Positions 1 through 9,893 are shown, counted from the first letter of the stretch. The stretch is DNA of 33,245 nucleotides from CAZFHP01 sp964519365 (GCA_964519365.1 CAZFHP010000014.1:1-33245); one strand, 5' to 3'. The notes: generated from the letters alone by a model not told the origin. Numbers and translations are program-made.

Positions 1-180
1 TAGTGCCAACCCATGCCAAGGCTGAAAGCCGCAGCCATGGGGTATTAACGAAACTCCGTACACCCTTGCCGCTCCGGGGCGGGAAAAATATAGACAATTT
101 TTATACCCACAGCTGCGCCTAATGAGGCTTGCAATGGGCTACATTACTACACCCGCTTCGCGGGTTTAATTTCCGGATTT
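1..180. repeat. GC-rich noncoding block with REP-like hairpins
   Basis: No credible gene is seen here. The block is clearly richer in G and C than the AT-rich stretch that follows. It holds a nested hairpin at 10-41 (CCCATG pairs with CATGGG, and inside it GGCT pairs with AGCC around a GAA loop). A second hairpin lies at 151-165. The 13 bases at 130-142 reappear as a reverse complement at 24525-24537 in another intergenic block. This suggests a dispersed intergenic repeat family (REP-like). A structured RNA cannot be excluded. Confidence 0.45.
151..172 (+). terminator. Small GC hairpin with T-rich tail
   Basis: ACCCGC (151-156) pairs with GCGGGT (160-165) around a TTC loop and is followed by TTTAATTT. 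It could be a Rho-independent terminator for a gene lying left of the window. It could equally be one more palindrome of the repeat block it sits in. Confidence 0.35.
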
Positions 181-212
181 ACTTATGTAATATCGTAATT
201 ATATTTTTTTTG

Positions 213-221
213 TGCTATTAT
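213..221 (+). promoter_or_regulatory. Candidate extended -10 promoter for pyrG
   Basis: TGCTATTAT is a TGn extended -10 element in a very AT-rich tract 45 bases upstream of the pyrG start. No good -35 is seen at the right distance. An alternative, weaker pair is TTTACT (178-183) and TATATT (200-205) with a 16-base spacer. Confidence 0.35.
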
Positions 222-265
222 TTTTTTTTAAAATTTTTTAAAATTTAAAAGTATCGGGGAGCGTT

Positions 266-1921
266 ATGGAGCTATCAAATTTAGTTGAAAGCGTGTTGAA
301 GAAAGACACGCGTTTTATTGTTATCACGGGTGGGGTTTGTTCTTCTATTGGCAAAGGCGTTCTTGTTTCTTCTCTTGGTGTTTTACTTAAAAATGCTGGA
401 TATTCTGTTTCTGTTGTAAAGTGGGATCCGTATCTTAATGTTGACCCGGGGACAATGTCGCCGTTAGAGCACGGCGAAGTTTTTGTGACAGCCGATGGGG
501 CTGAGACAGATTTGGATTTGGGGCACTATGAAAGACTCTTGGGTGAGAAGTTAATGCGTGATTCGTCTGTCTCTTCGGGTCAAATATTTCAAGAGATTTT
601 AGATGGCGAACGGCAGGGGGAGTTTTTGGGGCGTTGTATTCAGCTGGTACCTCATGTTGTTGATGCGATAAAAAAACGCATGCTTAACTTTGCGTGCAAT
701 CATGATGTTGATTTTGTTTTGGTTGAGATTGGTGGGACTATCGGTGATATCGAAGGTAAGGGGTTTTTAGAGGCAATACGCCAGATAAGAATAGACATTG
801 GGTCGTCGCACATTTTTCATGGGCATTTAAGTTATGTGCCGTTTTTAGAATGGACCGGGGAAATTAAAACCAAGCCAACGCAGCATAGTGTTAATGCGCT
901 TAAACGAGAGGGGCTTGTGCCAGATTGCTTATTTTTGCGAGCAGCTGGAGATATTCCAGAAAAGCCATTACAGAAGGTTTCTCGTATGTGTGGGGTGAAT
1001 AGAGATTTTGTTTTTCAGGTTCCGACAGCTGATCCCATATATGAGTTATTCTTTGATTTGAAAAATCAAAAAGTATGTGAGCGTGTTCAAGATTATTTTG
1101 GGATGTCACATATTAAAGAACCTGATCTTTCGGGTTGGCAAAAACTTGTTAGCACGATTAAGGGGCTTAAGAAAAAAGTAACGATTGCGCTTGTTGCCAA
1201 GTATGTTGGGAATAATGATCCGTATATTAGTATTGTAGAGGCAATAAAAAGTGCGGGATATGCGTGTAATGTAAAAACGAGTGTTATTGTTATTGATGCT
1301 GAAAAACTAGAAGAGCGAGATACGCAAGAATCCCGAGAGTCTTGGCGATTATTAGAATCTGTAGACGGGGTTATTGTTCCAGGTGGCTTTGATAATCGTG
1401 GTGTTAACGGGAAAATCTTAACGGTGTCGTGGGCACGGGAGCATAAGATCCCATACTTGGGGATTTGTCTTGGATTGCAGGTTATGCTTATTGAATGTGC
1501 CAGGTCTCTTGTTGGGTTAAAAAAAGCTCATAGCACTGAGTGTGATGGCAACACTCCGGACCCGGTTATTGATTTGTTGCCAGAGCAGCGCGATATTAAA
1601 GAAAAAGGTGCATCGATGCGTTTGGGTGAGTATGCCTGTTCTGTGGTTAAAAATACGAAAGCGTATGATGCCTATGGGCAAGATACGGTATTTGAGCGCC
1701 ACAGACATCGTTATGAATTTAATAATGCGTACAGAGATGCGTTTGAACAAGCAGGAGTTGTCTTTTCGGGGATTTATCAAGAGAAGAATTTAGTTGAAAT
1801 TGCAGAGCTTAAAGACCATCCGTTTATGGTGGGTGCGCAATTTCATCCAGAATTTTGCTCATCGCCGTTGCGAGCACATGGATTGTTTAAAGCGTTTTTA
1901 GAAGCTGCGCTTAAGAAATAA
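266..1921 (+). CDS. pyrG: CTP synthase (glutamine hydrolysing)
   Basis: Makes CTP from UTP, ATP and glutamine in the cytoplasm, the last step of pyrimidine nucleotide synthesis. The 551 residues match the usual length. The N-terminal synthetase domain spans about 1-285, with the phosphate-binding loop GGVCSSIGKG at 22-31 and the conserved WDPYLNVDPGTM region near 53-64. The class I glutamine amidotransferase domain spans about 300-551. Its nucleophile is Cys401 in GICLG, and the other triad residues are His527 and Glu529 in the FHPEF motif. All key residues are present, so it should be active. GGGGAG at 257-262 supports the ATG start. It is the first gene of the left arm and is followed by rplM, which has its own promoter. 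Confidence 0.97.
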   Translation: MELSNLVESVLKKDTRFIVITGGVCSSIGKGVLVSSLGVLLKNAGYSVSVVKWDPYLNVDPGTMSPLEHGEVFVTADGAETDLDLGHYERLLGEKLMRDSSVSSGQIFQEILDGERQGEFLGRCIQLVPHVVDAIKKRMLNFACNHDVDFVLVEIGGTIGDIEGKGFLEAIRQIRIDIGSSHIFHGHLSYVPFLEWTGEIKTKPTQHSVNALKREGLVPDCLFLRAAGDIPEKPLQKVSRMCGVNRDFVFQVPTADPIYELFFDLKNQKVCERVQDYFGMSHIKEPDLSGWQKLVSTIKGLKKKVTIALVAKYVGNNDPYISIVEAIKSAGYACNVKTSVIVIDAEKLEERDTQESRESWRLLESVDGVIVPGGFDNRGVNGKILTVSWAREHKIPYLGICLGLQVMLIECARSLVGLKKAHSTECDGNTPDPVIDLLPEQRDIKEKGASMRLGEYACSVVKNTKAYDAYGQDTVFERHRHRYEFNNAYRDAFEQAGVVFSGIYQEKNLVEIAELKDHPFMVGAQFHPEFCSSPLRAHGLFKAFLEAALKK

Positions 1922-1939
1922 GCGAAATAGACTTTCTAT

Positions 1940-1968
1940 TTGACCATCATGGGATTTTGTTCTAAAAT
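1940..1968 (+). promoter_or_regulatory. Sigma70-type promoter for rplM
   Basis: TTGACC (1940-1945) and TAAAAT (1963-1968) are separated by exactly 17 bases, a near-consensus arrangement. Transcription would start near 1975, about 50 bases before the rplM start. It lies in the short gap after pyrG. Confidence 0.6.
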
Positions 1969-2024
1969 TACCTGTACTATGCGAAGATTATTGTTTTTAC
2001 GTGATTTACGAGGATTTGACTCTT

Positions 2025-2447
2025 ATGGACATGAATAAAAGTTTTGTATTGAAAAAAGAAGCTCGTGACCCTCAGTGGCATATTATTGATGCTACAGATA
2101 TGGTTTTAGGACGTTTGGCAACCAAAGTGGCAGATATATTGCGCGGAAAAGATCGTCCTGAATACACGCCACATACTGATTCTGGTGATTATGTTGTTGT
2201 TACAAATTGTGAAAAGATTCGCTTAACTGGTGACAAGTGGAAAAACAAAATGTATCAATCATATTCTGGTTGGCGAGGTGGTTTAAAAGAGCGATCAGCT
2301 GAAGATCTTTTTAAAAAGAATCCAGCGATAATTATTGAAAAAGCTGTTAAAGGGATGTTGCCTAAAAATAAGTTGAACCGACAGGTTTTTAAAAAGTTAA
2401 AGGTGTATGTGGGGAGTGATCATCCACATAAGGCTCAAATTTCGTAA
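2025..2447 (+). CDS. rplM: Large ribosomal subunit protein L13
   Basis: Early-assembly 50S protein that binds 23S rRNA. The protein of 140 residues carries the family hallmarks WHIIDA and LGRLA near the N-terminus, GKDRPEYTPH and GDYVVV in the middle, and KGMLPKN in the C-terminal half. The frame is open further upstream to a GTG at 2001. GAGG at 2010-2013 sits correctly for the ATG at 2025, and the homology begins only after that point. In most bacteria rpsI (S9) follows directly. Here a terminator and lpxC follow instead, so S9 must be elsewhere. Confidence 0.95.
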   Translation: MDMNKSFVLKKEARDPQWHIIDATDMVLGRLATKVADILRGKDRPEYTPHTDSGDYVVVTNCEKIRLTGDKWKNKMYQSYSGWRGGLKERSAEDLFKKNPAIIIEKAVKGMLPKNKLNRQVFKKLKVYVGSDHPHKAQIS

Positions 2448-2492
2448 TGCGTACGTTTTGTGCGTAAAGATCGTAAAGATTATGGTATTATT

Positions 2493-2530
2493 GGCAGGGA
2501 CTGTGTTTTTATGTCCCTGCCATTTTTATT
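2493..2530 (+). terminator. Rho-independent terminator after rplM
   Basis: GGCAGGGAC (2493-2501) pairs perfectly with GTCCCTGCC (2513-2521) around an 11-base loop and is followed by ATTTTTATTT. It lies 45 bases after the rplM stop. An extended -10-like TGGTATTAT at 2483-2491 directly precedes it and might drive lpxC, in which case the hairpin would lie in the lpxC leader. Confidence 0.75.
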
Positions 2531-2547
2531 TGTAAGAGAGATGCGAC

Positions 2548-3441
2548 GTGAGTTGTAAGCAAAAGACGATACAAAGAGAGTGTCCATTTTCTGGTATAGG
2601 TGTTCATACTGGTGCATATTCTTCGCTTGTTCTTAAGCCGGCGCCTGTGAACACGGGAATTGTTATCCAAAACGAATGTTTTCCTGAAGAGATTATTAAG
2701 ATTGGGTCTGTTGTTCCTGAGAGTGCATTACATGCAACAGTTATTAAGCAGGGGCATTGGGCTATCAGTACGATTGAGCATGTAATGTCTGCTATAAGTG
2801 CTCTGGGTATCGATAATCTTATTATTCAGATGTCGGCACGCGGACCTATGGTTGAGGTTCCGATTTTTGATGGGAGTGCGTTGCCGTTTATTTTGGGAAT
2901 ACGTGATAGTGGGATTGTAGAGCAAGAAGCTTCAAGAGTTTTTATTACGCCAAGAGTAAAGCTTGTTTTTGATGATCAAGAGGGGCGTGTTATCGAAATT
3001 TTACCCGCTAAGAAACAGGTAAAAAAAGATGGATCGTATGAGCGTGATTTGTTTGTGAATTATACGGCGCAGTTTGAGCATCCGTTGGTGGGGTGTCAGA
3101 CGCTACAGGGTCATGTGACGCAAGATTTTTTTGTTAACGAAATTGCTCCTGCTCGGACATTTGGTTTTTTGCAGCAGTTGCCAATTTTAAGAAAGCATGG
3201 CTTGGCCCAGGGATCTTCTTTGGGCAATACTGTTGTTCTGGGCTCAGAGGGCTTAATGAACGACTTGCGCTTTCCTGATGAATTTATTCGTCATAAATTT
3301 CTGGATCTAGTTGGAGATTTAAGTTTGTTGGGTAAGCCGTTAATTGGGACTGTTAACGCATGTAAAACTGGGCACAGTTTTAACAAGCGTGTTGTTGAGT
3401 CGTTTTTAACCGACCCTCATAAATGGGAACTGGTTTCGTGA
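2548..3441 (+). CDS. lpxC: UDP-3-O-acyl-N-acetylglucosamine deacetylase
   Basis: Zinc hydrolase of the committed step of lipid A synthesis: it removes the acetyl group from UDP-3-O-acyl-GlcNAc. The 297 residues are slightly short for the family, at about 300. Expected zinc ligands are His78 (in STIEHVMSA), His249 and Asp253 (in RHKFLDLVGD). Glu77 matches the general base, and His276 in GHSFNK matches the conserved C-terminal histidine. The GTG start at 2548 is supported by GAGAG at 2536-2540; an ATG at 2541 runs into an immediate stop in its own frame. Its presence argues for a lipopolysaccharide-bearing outer membrane. It converges with the antitoxin gene, 3 bases apart, with no visible terminator between them. 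Confidence 0.95.
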   Translation: MSCKQKTIQRECPFSGIGVHTGAYSSLVLKPAPVNTGIVIQNECFPEEIIKIGSVVPESALHATVIKQGHWAISTIEHVMSAISALGIDNLIIQMSARGPMVEVPIFDGSALPFILGIRDSGIVEQEASRVFITPRVKLVFDDQEGRVIEILPAKKQVKKDGSYERDLFVNYTAQFEHPLVGCQTLQGHVTQDFFVNEIAPARTFGFLQQLPILRKHGLAQGSSLGNTVVLGSEGLMNDLRFPDEFIRHKFLDLVGDLSLLGKPLIGTVNACKTGHSFNKRVVESFLTDPHKWELVS

Positions 3442-3444
3442 AGC

Positions 3445-3756
3445 TTATTTATGTTTGTAGGGTTGAACCGCTAATTGTAATCCCAAGGCATTGAGAACAG
3501 GAATAATGCTTGAAATTTTTGGATTTCCTTTTTTTGAAAGCATTCGATATAGGTTTTCGCGATTGAGTTTTGCTTTTCTTGCAAGGGTTGCCATACTTTG
3601 ATTTTGAGCTTCGATTACATTTTTAAGTGCAAGTAAGAAAACTCGAGGGTCGTCATCAGAAAGGGCTGCGTTTAAATAGGCTTCTGCTTCTTCAGGATCT
3701 TGTAATTCTTCAAGGAGTTTTTTTTGGTAGTCCCTTAAATTTTTATTTTCTTCCAT
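3445..3756 (-). CDS. HigA-like antitoxin, XRE-type helix-turn-helix protein
   Basis: A protein of 103 residues resembling the probable addiction-module antidote family (HigA-like) that pairs with HigB/RelE-type toxins. An acidic N-terminal half (about 1-45) precedes a helix-turn-helix near 54-80 (MATLARKAKLNRENLYRML, then GNPKISS). It is expected to bind the toxin and repress its own operon. The frame is open further upstream, but AAGGA eight bases before the ATG at 3756 fixes this start. That start overlaps the end of the toxin remnant by 14 bases, a typical coupled toxin-antitoxin layout. The antitoxin looks intact although its partner is broken. Confidence 0.8.
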   Translation of the reverse strand: MEENKNLRDYQKKLLEELQDPEEAEAYLNAALSDDDPRVFLLALKNVIEAQNQSMATLARKAKLNRENLYRMLSKKGNPKISSIIPVLNALGLQLAVQPYKHK

Positions 3757-4053
3757 GGTTTGATTCCTTACATTTAAGCCAGTATAATTTTGCCTTTTCG
3801 ATATCACGTTTTTGGGTTGTTTTATTTCCACCGATTAAAAGAACGATGATATATTCTCCTTTTTTCCCAAAGTAAATTCGATAATTCCGTTTCCATGTCG
3901 AATTTGTTTACAGCTTCCAAAATTTCCAAGTCGAACTCTATCTATTTTTGTTCTAACAATTGCTCTGGTATTCAGATCAAGCTTTTTTTGCCATGTATGA
4001 AATGGAGATTTTCCGGTGCTTGTTGTATAGTATAAAATTTTAATAAGCGCCAT
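3743..4053 (-). pseudogene. HigB/RelE-family toxin, broken by a frameshift
   Basis: The first frame, from the ATG at 4053, gives a 72-residue product. It begins like phage-derived HigB/RelE killer proteins (YYTTSTGKSPFHTWQKKL, then LGNFGSCK) and ends at a stop near 3835. From about 3880 downward another frame encodes the missing C-terminal half: YFGKKGEYIIVLLIGGN, then KTTQKRDIEKAKLYWLK, ending at 3743 inside the antitoxin start. Family members have an ELRIxxGPGYRVYFG segment at the junction. Here it collapses to EF-YFG, so about nine residues and the reading frame are lost. That segment carries conserved basic residues, so the toxin is probably dead. A sequencing error is unlikely to remove so much family sequence, but reads should confirm it. 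Confidence 0.8.
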
Positions 4054-4086
4054 TTAGTGCTTTCTTGATAAGCGTTCATAATAGAT

Positions 4087-4095
4087 AGTATAACA
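4087..4095 (-). promoter_or_regulatory. Candidate extended -10 for the toxin-antitoxin operon
   Basis: On the minus strand this reads TGTTATACT, a TGn extended -10 close to consensus. It lies about 35 bases upstream of the toxin start. No strong -35 is visible. Confidence 0.4.
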
Positions 4096-4128
4096 CGATT
4101 GTAGTATAAAAGCTACAGGTGTGAAGTA

Positions 4129-5265
4129 CTACTTAAACAGAAGTAAAGCTTTCTTGTATACGCCTGCAAAGAATTTTCCAAAAAGTGTTGCGACATCTTT
4201 ATAGGTTAAATAAATCGCCAGGAAGAGAAAGAGTCCAATTGAAACGACATTGACAGCTAGGCGTATAACCTCTGGAATAGGCCTGCGTATGATAGCTTCG
4301 ATTGTTGCAAAAACGAGTTGCCCTCCGTCGGTGATGCCTAATGGTAAAAGATTAAACAGTGCTAGATTTATGCTCATAAACGCAAGGAAGATAAAAAGCG
4401 GGATTAGACCGCTTTGAGCGGTTTTAAAGGTCATGGCAATAATCATGACGGGCCCGCCGGCGCCTTCAAGGCTTTTTTTAGCAAAGAGTGATTTGATTGC
4501 GTTGGCAATCTTGGCAATAACAAAGTTTGTGTAGGAGACCCCGGCGCTTATTGCTTGCATAAAGGGGAGCTTTTCGATAGGGCTAGAAAATGCAGCTCCA
4601 ACCATGCCGTTTTTCCCAACAGTTATTGGAACCTGTATTTCTTTATCTTTTCTTTTGACCGTAAACATAATTTTTTTGCCTGGGTTGCCCTTTATTTCTT
4701 TTAGCAACGACTCTCTTATTTCAGATAGGCGTTTTTGTTTTGACGGGATTAAGCTGTGATTGTTTATGCTTACAAGTTGGTCGTTAAGTGTAAGTCCAGC
4801 GTTTTGAGCGGGGGATTCTTTTACTATATGTGTGACGGTGATTCTGGGATGGGAGTTGCCGATCATAAAAAGAGAGCAAAAGACGAGATAGGCAAATAGA
4901 AGATTGAATATGATTCCGCCGCATAGAACAAAGAATTTTTGCCAAAATGGCTTGGCGGCAAATGATGTTTCATCTTGTGATTGAGCATGTTCTTGGTCGC
5001 CTTGGCCTACTTCTGCAAGCCCTGATATTTCGACGTATCCTCCGAACGGGATTCGTGCTATTTGAAAATTTGTTGAGCCGATTTTTTTTTCGATGATTTT
5101 TTTGCCAAATCCAATAGAAAACGTTGGCGTATGGATATTAAATACTTTGCAAAAAAGAAAATGTCCAAGCTCGTGGACGACTATTAGTAAGCCAAATCCA
5201 ACGATTGCGAGAAAGAGCGGTAAAAGCTTTGCTGTTATAAAGACGGACAGATTGTTAAATGCCAT
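4129..5265 (-). CDS. rseP: Site-2 protease, RseP-type membrane zinc metalloprotease
   Basis: Intramembrane protease that cuts membrane-anchored regulators and can clear signal-peptide remnants in the inner membrane. In the 378 residues I see an N-terminal membrane segment carrying the zinc motif HELGH (31-35), a second hydrophobic segment near 105-130, one PDZ domain near 150-220 (GLTLNDQLVSINN), and C-terminal membrane segments. The second active-site motif reads NLLPLGITDGG, with Asp313 as the third zinc ligand. The usual LDG is TDG here. E. coli RseP has two PDZ domains; this protein seems to have one, as in many other phyla. AAAGGATC upstream supports the ATG at 5265. It is transcribed away from the ribosomal cluster. 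Confidence 0.9.
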   Translation of the reverse strand: MAFNNLSVFITAKLLPLFLAIVGFGLLIVVHELGHFLFCKVFNIHTPTFSIGFGKKIIEKKIGSTNFQIARIPFGGYVEISGLAEVGQGDQEHAQSQDETSFAAKPFWQKFFVLCGGIIFNLLFAYLVFCSLFMIGNSHPRITVTHIVKESPAQNAGLTLNDQLVSINNHSLIPSKQKRLSEIRESLLKEIKGNPGKKIMFTVKRKDKEIQVPITVGKNGMVGAAFSSPIEKLPFMQAISAGVSYTNFVIAKIANAIKSLFAKKSLEGAGGPVMIIAMTFKTAQSGLIPLFIFLAFMSINLALFNLLPLGITDGGQLVFATIEAIIRRPIPEVIRLAVNVVSIGLFLFLAIYLTYKDVATLFGKFFAGVYKKALLLFK

Positions 5266-5465
5266 GATTTAGATCCTTTGTTTACGATAGAAATTTGTAA
5301 AAAATCTTTTCACACAGTAATTCAGTATTAACAAATTTTATTAAAAAGACTATTTTTTTCTGTAATTTTATTTAAATATCTTGGTTAGGGGGGCTTTTTA
5401 GAGGTTGATGGTATGTATCTTTTTGAATAAAATTATCCAGAAGAGTCATTAATCGTATTTTTTAC

Positions 5466-5493
5466 TTGAAAAAAAAATAAAAAAATATAGAAT
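5466..5493 (+). promoter_or_regulatory. Upstream promoter candidate for the str operon
   Basis: TTGAAA (5466-5471) and TAGAAT (5488-5493) are spaced by 16 bases in an A-rich tract. This would give a leader of about 175 bases before rpsL. Confidence 0.4.
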
Positions 5494-5617
5494 ATAGCTT
5501 ACATGTACCATCTGTGATTCGTCCTAAAGTGTGCTTCTTTCCCTAAAATTTAATGAAAATTTTTGTAAGAAGATGACAACAAGGGTTAGAAACGGTCAAA
5601 GAATATGGTATTTATAT

Positions 5618-5646
5618 TTGATAAGAGTATTAGGTTTATTTATTAT
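5618..5646 (+). promoter_or_regulatory. Proximal promoter for the str-S10-spc-alpha cluster
   Basis: TTGATA (5618-5623) and TATTAT (5641-5646) are separated by exactly 17 bases. A start near 5653 gives a leader of about 22 bases before rpsL, with GGGA at 5662-5665 as a weak ribosome binding site. This is the best promoter candidate for the long ribosomal protein cluster. Confidence 0.6.
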
Positions 5647-5674
5647 TTTGTTGTGTAACGTGGGATTATAAAAT

Positions 5675-6052
5675 ATGCCAACGATAAATCAGCTTGTCCG
5701 CTCTAAGCGAAAAAAAGTACAAGAGAAGACAAAGGCCCCAGCATTAGGCGGGTGTCCTCAGCGGCGTGGAGTATGTGTGCGTGTTTATACGCAGACGCCA
5801 AAAAAACCGAATTCAGCATTGCGAAAGGTTGCTCGTGTTAAGTTGACAACGGGTAAAGAAGTGACGGCGTATATTCCTGGAGAAGGTCATAATTTACAGG
5901 AGCACTCAGTTGTGTTAGTGCAGGGTGGGCGTGTAAAAGACTTGCCAGGTGTTCGATATCATATTGTTCGTGGCGCATTGGATACGGCAGGGGTTGAGGC
6001 AAGAACGCAAAGCCGGTCTTTGTATGGTGCTAAGCGTAAGAAGGGAAGTTGA
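5675..6052 (+). CDS. rpsL: Small ribosomal subunit protein S12
   Basis: Decoding-centre protein of the 30S subunit, 125 residues, standard length. The PKKPNSALRK segment at 42-51 keeps Lys43 (E. coli Lys42), and GRVKDLPGVR keeps Lys88 and Asp89 (E. coli Lys87 and Asp88). The known streptomycin-resistance positions therefore carry the sensitive residues, and Asp89 is the usual methylthiolation site. It is the first gene of the cluster, and rpsG begins three bases after its stop codon. Confidence 0.98.
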   Translation: MPTINQLVRSKRKKVQEKTKAPALGGCPQRRGVCVRVYTQTPKKPNSALRKVARVKLTTGKEVTAYIPGEGHNLQEHSVVLVQGGRVKDLPGVRYHIVRGALDTAGVEARTQSRSLYGAKRKKGS

Positions 6053-6054
6053 TA

Positions 6055-6537
6055 ATGTCTAGACGCAAAACAAAAGATTTTACAAGAGATATTGGGGTTG
6101 ACCCTCGGTTTAAGTCATTTTTGGTTCAGAAGTTAATTAATGTCATTATGTCTTGTGGTAAAAAAAATATTGCCCGGGCTATTGTTTATGAAGCTTTTGA
6201 TATTATAGCAAAGAGGACCGATGGGGATGAAAAAAAAGCATTTGCTTTATTTGAGAAGGCTCTTGGGCAAGTGAGGCCTCATGTTGAAGTGAAGTCAAGA
6301 AGAGTTGGTGGGGGTGTGTATCAAATTCCTACAGAAGTGCGTTCAAGTAGAGCTGTTGCGCTTTCTTTCAGATGGCTTATTGGTGCGGCGGCAAGCCGAT
6401 CTGATAAAACAATGGGCAAGCGTTTGGCCGGGGAGTTGCTTGATGCAGCAGAGGGGAATGGAAATGCTGTTAAAAAGAAAAATGATATTCATCGCATGGC
6501 AGAAGCAAACCGTGCTTTTTCGCATTATGCGTGGTAA
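6055..6537 (+). CDS. rpsG: Small ribosomal subunit protein S7
   Basis: Nucleates assembly of the 30S head and contacts tRNA at the exit site. The family signature KSRRVGGGVYQIPTEV is present in the middle of 160 residues, against a usual 156. The frame is open a little upstream, but the homology begins at MSRRK and AAGGGAAG at 6041-6048 fits the ATG at 6055. In E. coli S7 represses the str operon by binding its mRNA; whether that happens here cannot be judged from the short rpsL-rpsG gap. Confidence 0.97.
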   Translation: MSRRKTKDFTRDIGVDPRFKSFLVQKLINVIMSCGKKNIARAIVYEAFDIIAKRTDGDEKKAFALFEKALGQVRPHVEVKSRRVGGGVYQIPTEVRSSRAVALSFRWLIGAAASRSDKTMGKRLAGELLDAAEGNGNAVKKKNDIHRMAEANRAFSHYAW

Positions 6538-6558
6538 TAGGAGGGATGGGGATAGCAC

Positions 6559-8616
<2,058 letters not shown>

Positions 8617-8669
8617 GTTAAGTAAAAAGTTAGGTTGATTAATATTGTTAGGTCTGGAAGGAATAAAGA

Positions 8670-9860
8670 ATGGCAAAAGGAAAATTTGACCGATCTAAAA
8701 TGCATTGTAACGTAGGGACAATCGGTCACGTTGATCATGGGAAAACAACATTAACAGCTGCTATAACAAAAGTTTTAGCAGAAAAAGGGGGCGCTGATTT
8801 TCGGGCGTTTGATCAGATTGATAAAGCTCCAGAAGAAAAAGCTCGAGGGATTACGATTGCTGTTTCTCACGTTGAGTATGAAACAGATAATCGACACTAT
8901 GCTCACGTTGACTGTCCGGGCCACGCTGATTATGTTAAAAACATGATTACGGGTGCGGCTCAGATGGATGGAGCGATTCTTGTTGTTTCTGCCGCAGATG
9001 GTCCTATGCCTCAAACAAGAGAGCATATTCTTTTGGCTCGCCAAGTAGGTGTTCCTGCTATTGTTGTTTATCTTAACAAAGTAGACATGGTTGATGATAA
9101 AGATATGGTTGACCTTGTTGAAGAAGAAGTTCGAGAGCTTTTAACGAAGTATAGTTTTCCTGGTGATAAAGTTCCTGTTGTTCGTGGCTCAGCGCTCAAG
9201 GCTCTTGAAGGCGACACAAGTGAAATTGGAGCAGGATCTATAGTGAAGCTTGTTGAGCAGCTTGATGCATATGTTCCTACTCCAGAACGAGATACAGAAA
9301 AGCCATTTTTAATGCCAATAGAAGACGTATTCTCTATTTCGGGTAGAGGAACTGTTGTTACTGGTCGTATTGAACGTGGTATTGTAAAGTTAGGTGACGA
9401 AATAGAAATTGTTGGTTTGCGGGATACGCAAAAGACAACAGTTACCGGCATTGAGATGTTTAATAAAGAGCTTAATGAAGGGCAGCCTGGTGATAATGCT
9501 GGAATTTTGTTGCGTGGTGTTAAAAAAGAAGATGTTGAGCGAGGGCAAGTTCTTTCTGCTCCAAAATCGATAACGCCTCATAAGAAATTTAAGGCAAAAG
9601 TTGTTGTTTTAACAAAAGACGAAGGTGGTAGACATAGTCCGTTCTTTGGTGGATATAGACCCCAGTTTTATTTTAGAACAACAGATGTGACCGGTTCTGT
9701 TACGCTTCCTGAGGGGCGTGAAATGGTAATGCCTGGGGATAGTGTTGAATTCACGGTAGAGCTTGTTGGAAGCATTGCTATGGATAAAGACTTGAAGTTT
9801 GCTATCCGTGAAGGTGGTAGAACTATTGGTGCTGGTGTTGTTACAGAAGTTATTGAATAA
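8670..9860 (+). CDS. tuf: Elongation factor Tu
   Basis: GTPase that brings aminoacyl-tRNA to the ribosomal A site. It has 396 residues, with GHVDHGKT (19-26), DCPGH (81-85) and NKVD (136-139), followed by intact domains 2 and 3 (GRGTVVTGR, FFGGYRPQFYFR). The switch I segment reads RGITIAVSHVEY where most bacteria have RGITINTSHVEY, so residues 64-65 are Ala-Val instead of Asn-Thr. A ribosome binding site GGAAGGA precedes the ATG. tuf is followed after 33 bases by rpsJ, joining the str and S10 operons. Confidence 0.98.
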   Translation: MAKGKFDRSKMHCNVGTIGHVDHGKTTLTAAITKVLAEKGGADFRAFDQIDKAPEEKARGITIAVSHVEYETDNRHYAHVDCPGHADYVKNMITGAAQMDGAILVVSAADGPMPQTREHILLARQVGVPAIVVYLNKVDMVDDKDMVDLVEEEVRELLTKYSFPGDKVPVVRGSALKALEGDTSEIGAGSIVKLVEQLDAYVPTPERDTEKPFLMPIEDVFSISGRGTVVTGRIERGIVKLGDEIEIVGLRDTQKTTVTGIEMFNKELNEGQPGDNAGILLRGVKKEDVERGQVLSAPKSITPHKKFKAKVVVLTKDEGGRHSPFFGGYRPQFYFRTTDVTGSVTLPEGREMVMPGDSVEFTVELVGSIAMDKDLKFAIREGGRTIGAGVVTEVIE

Positions 9861-9893
9861 TTCTAAAAGTTTGGGTTCATAGAGAAGAAAAAT

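Larger units (their letters stand above)
5266..5674. other. Divergent intergenic region, AT-rich
   Basis: This is 409 bases without a gene, between the divergent rseP and rpsL starts. It is strongly AT-rich with long A and T runs. I see two promoter candidates facing rpsL (listed separately) and no open frame with family resemblance, tRNA or strong hairpin. Confidence 0.6.

Noticed and set aside
1..180. tRNA, tmRNA, SRP RNA or rRNA fragment
   Set aside because: No cloverleaf, T-loop signature or recognisable conserved core was found on either strand; only small palindromes are visible.
2001..2024. GTG start for rplM giving eight extra residues
   Set aside because: The ribosome binding site GAGG lies inside this extension and serves the ATG at 2025; the extra residues have no family match.
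9068..9451. A 127-codon minus-strand frame within tuf
   Set aside because: Antisense shadow of the highly conserved EF-Tu coding sequence.
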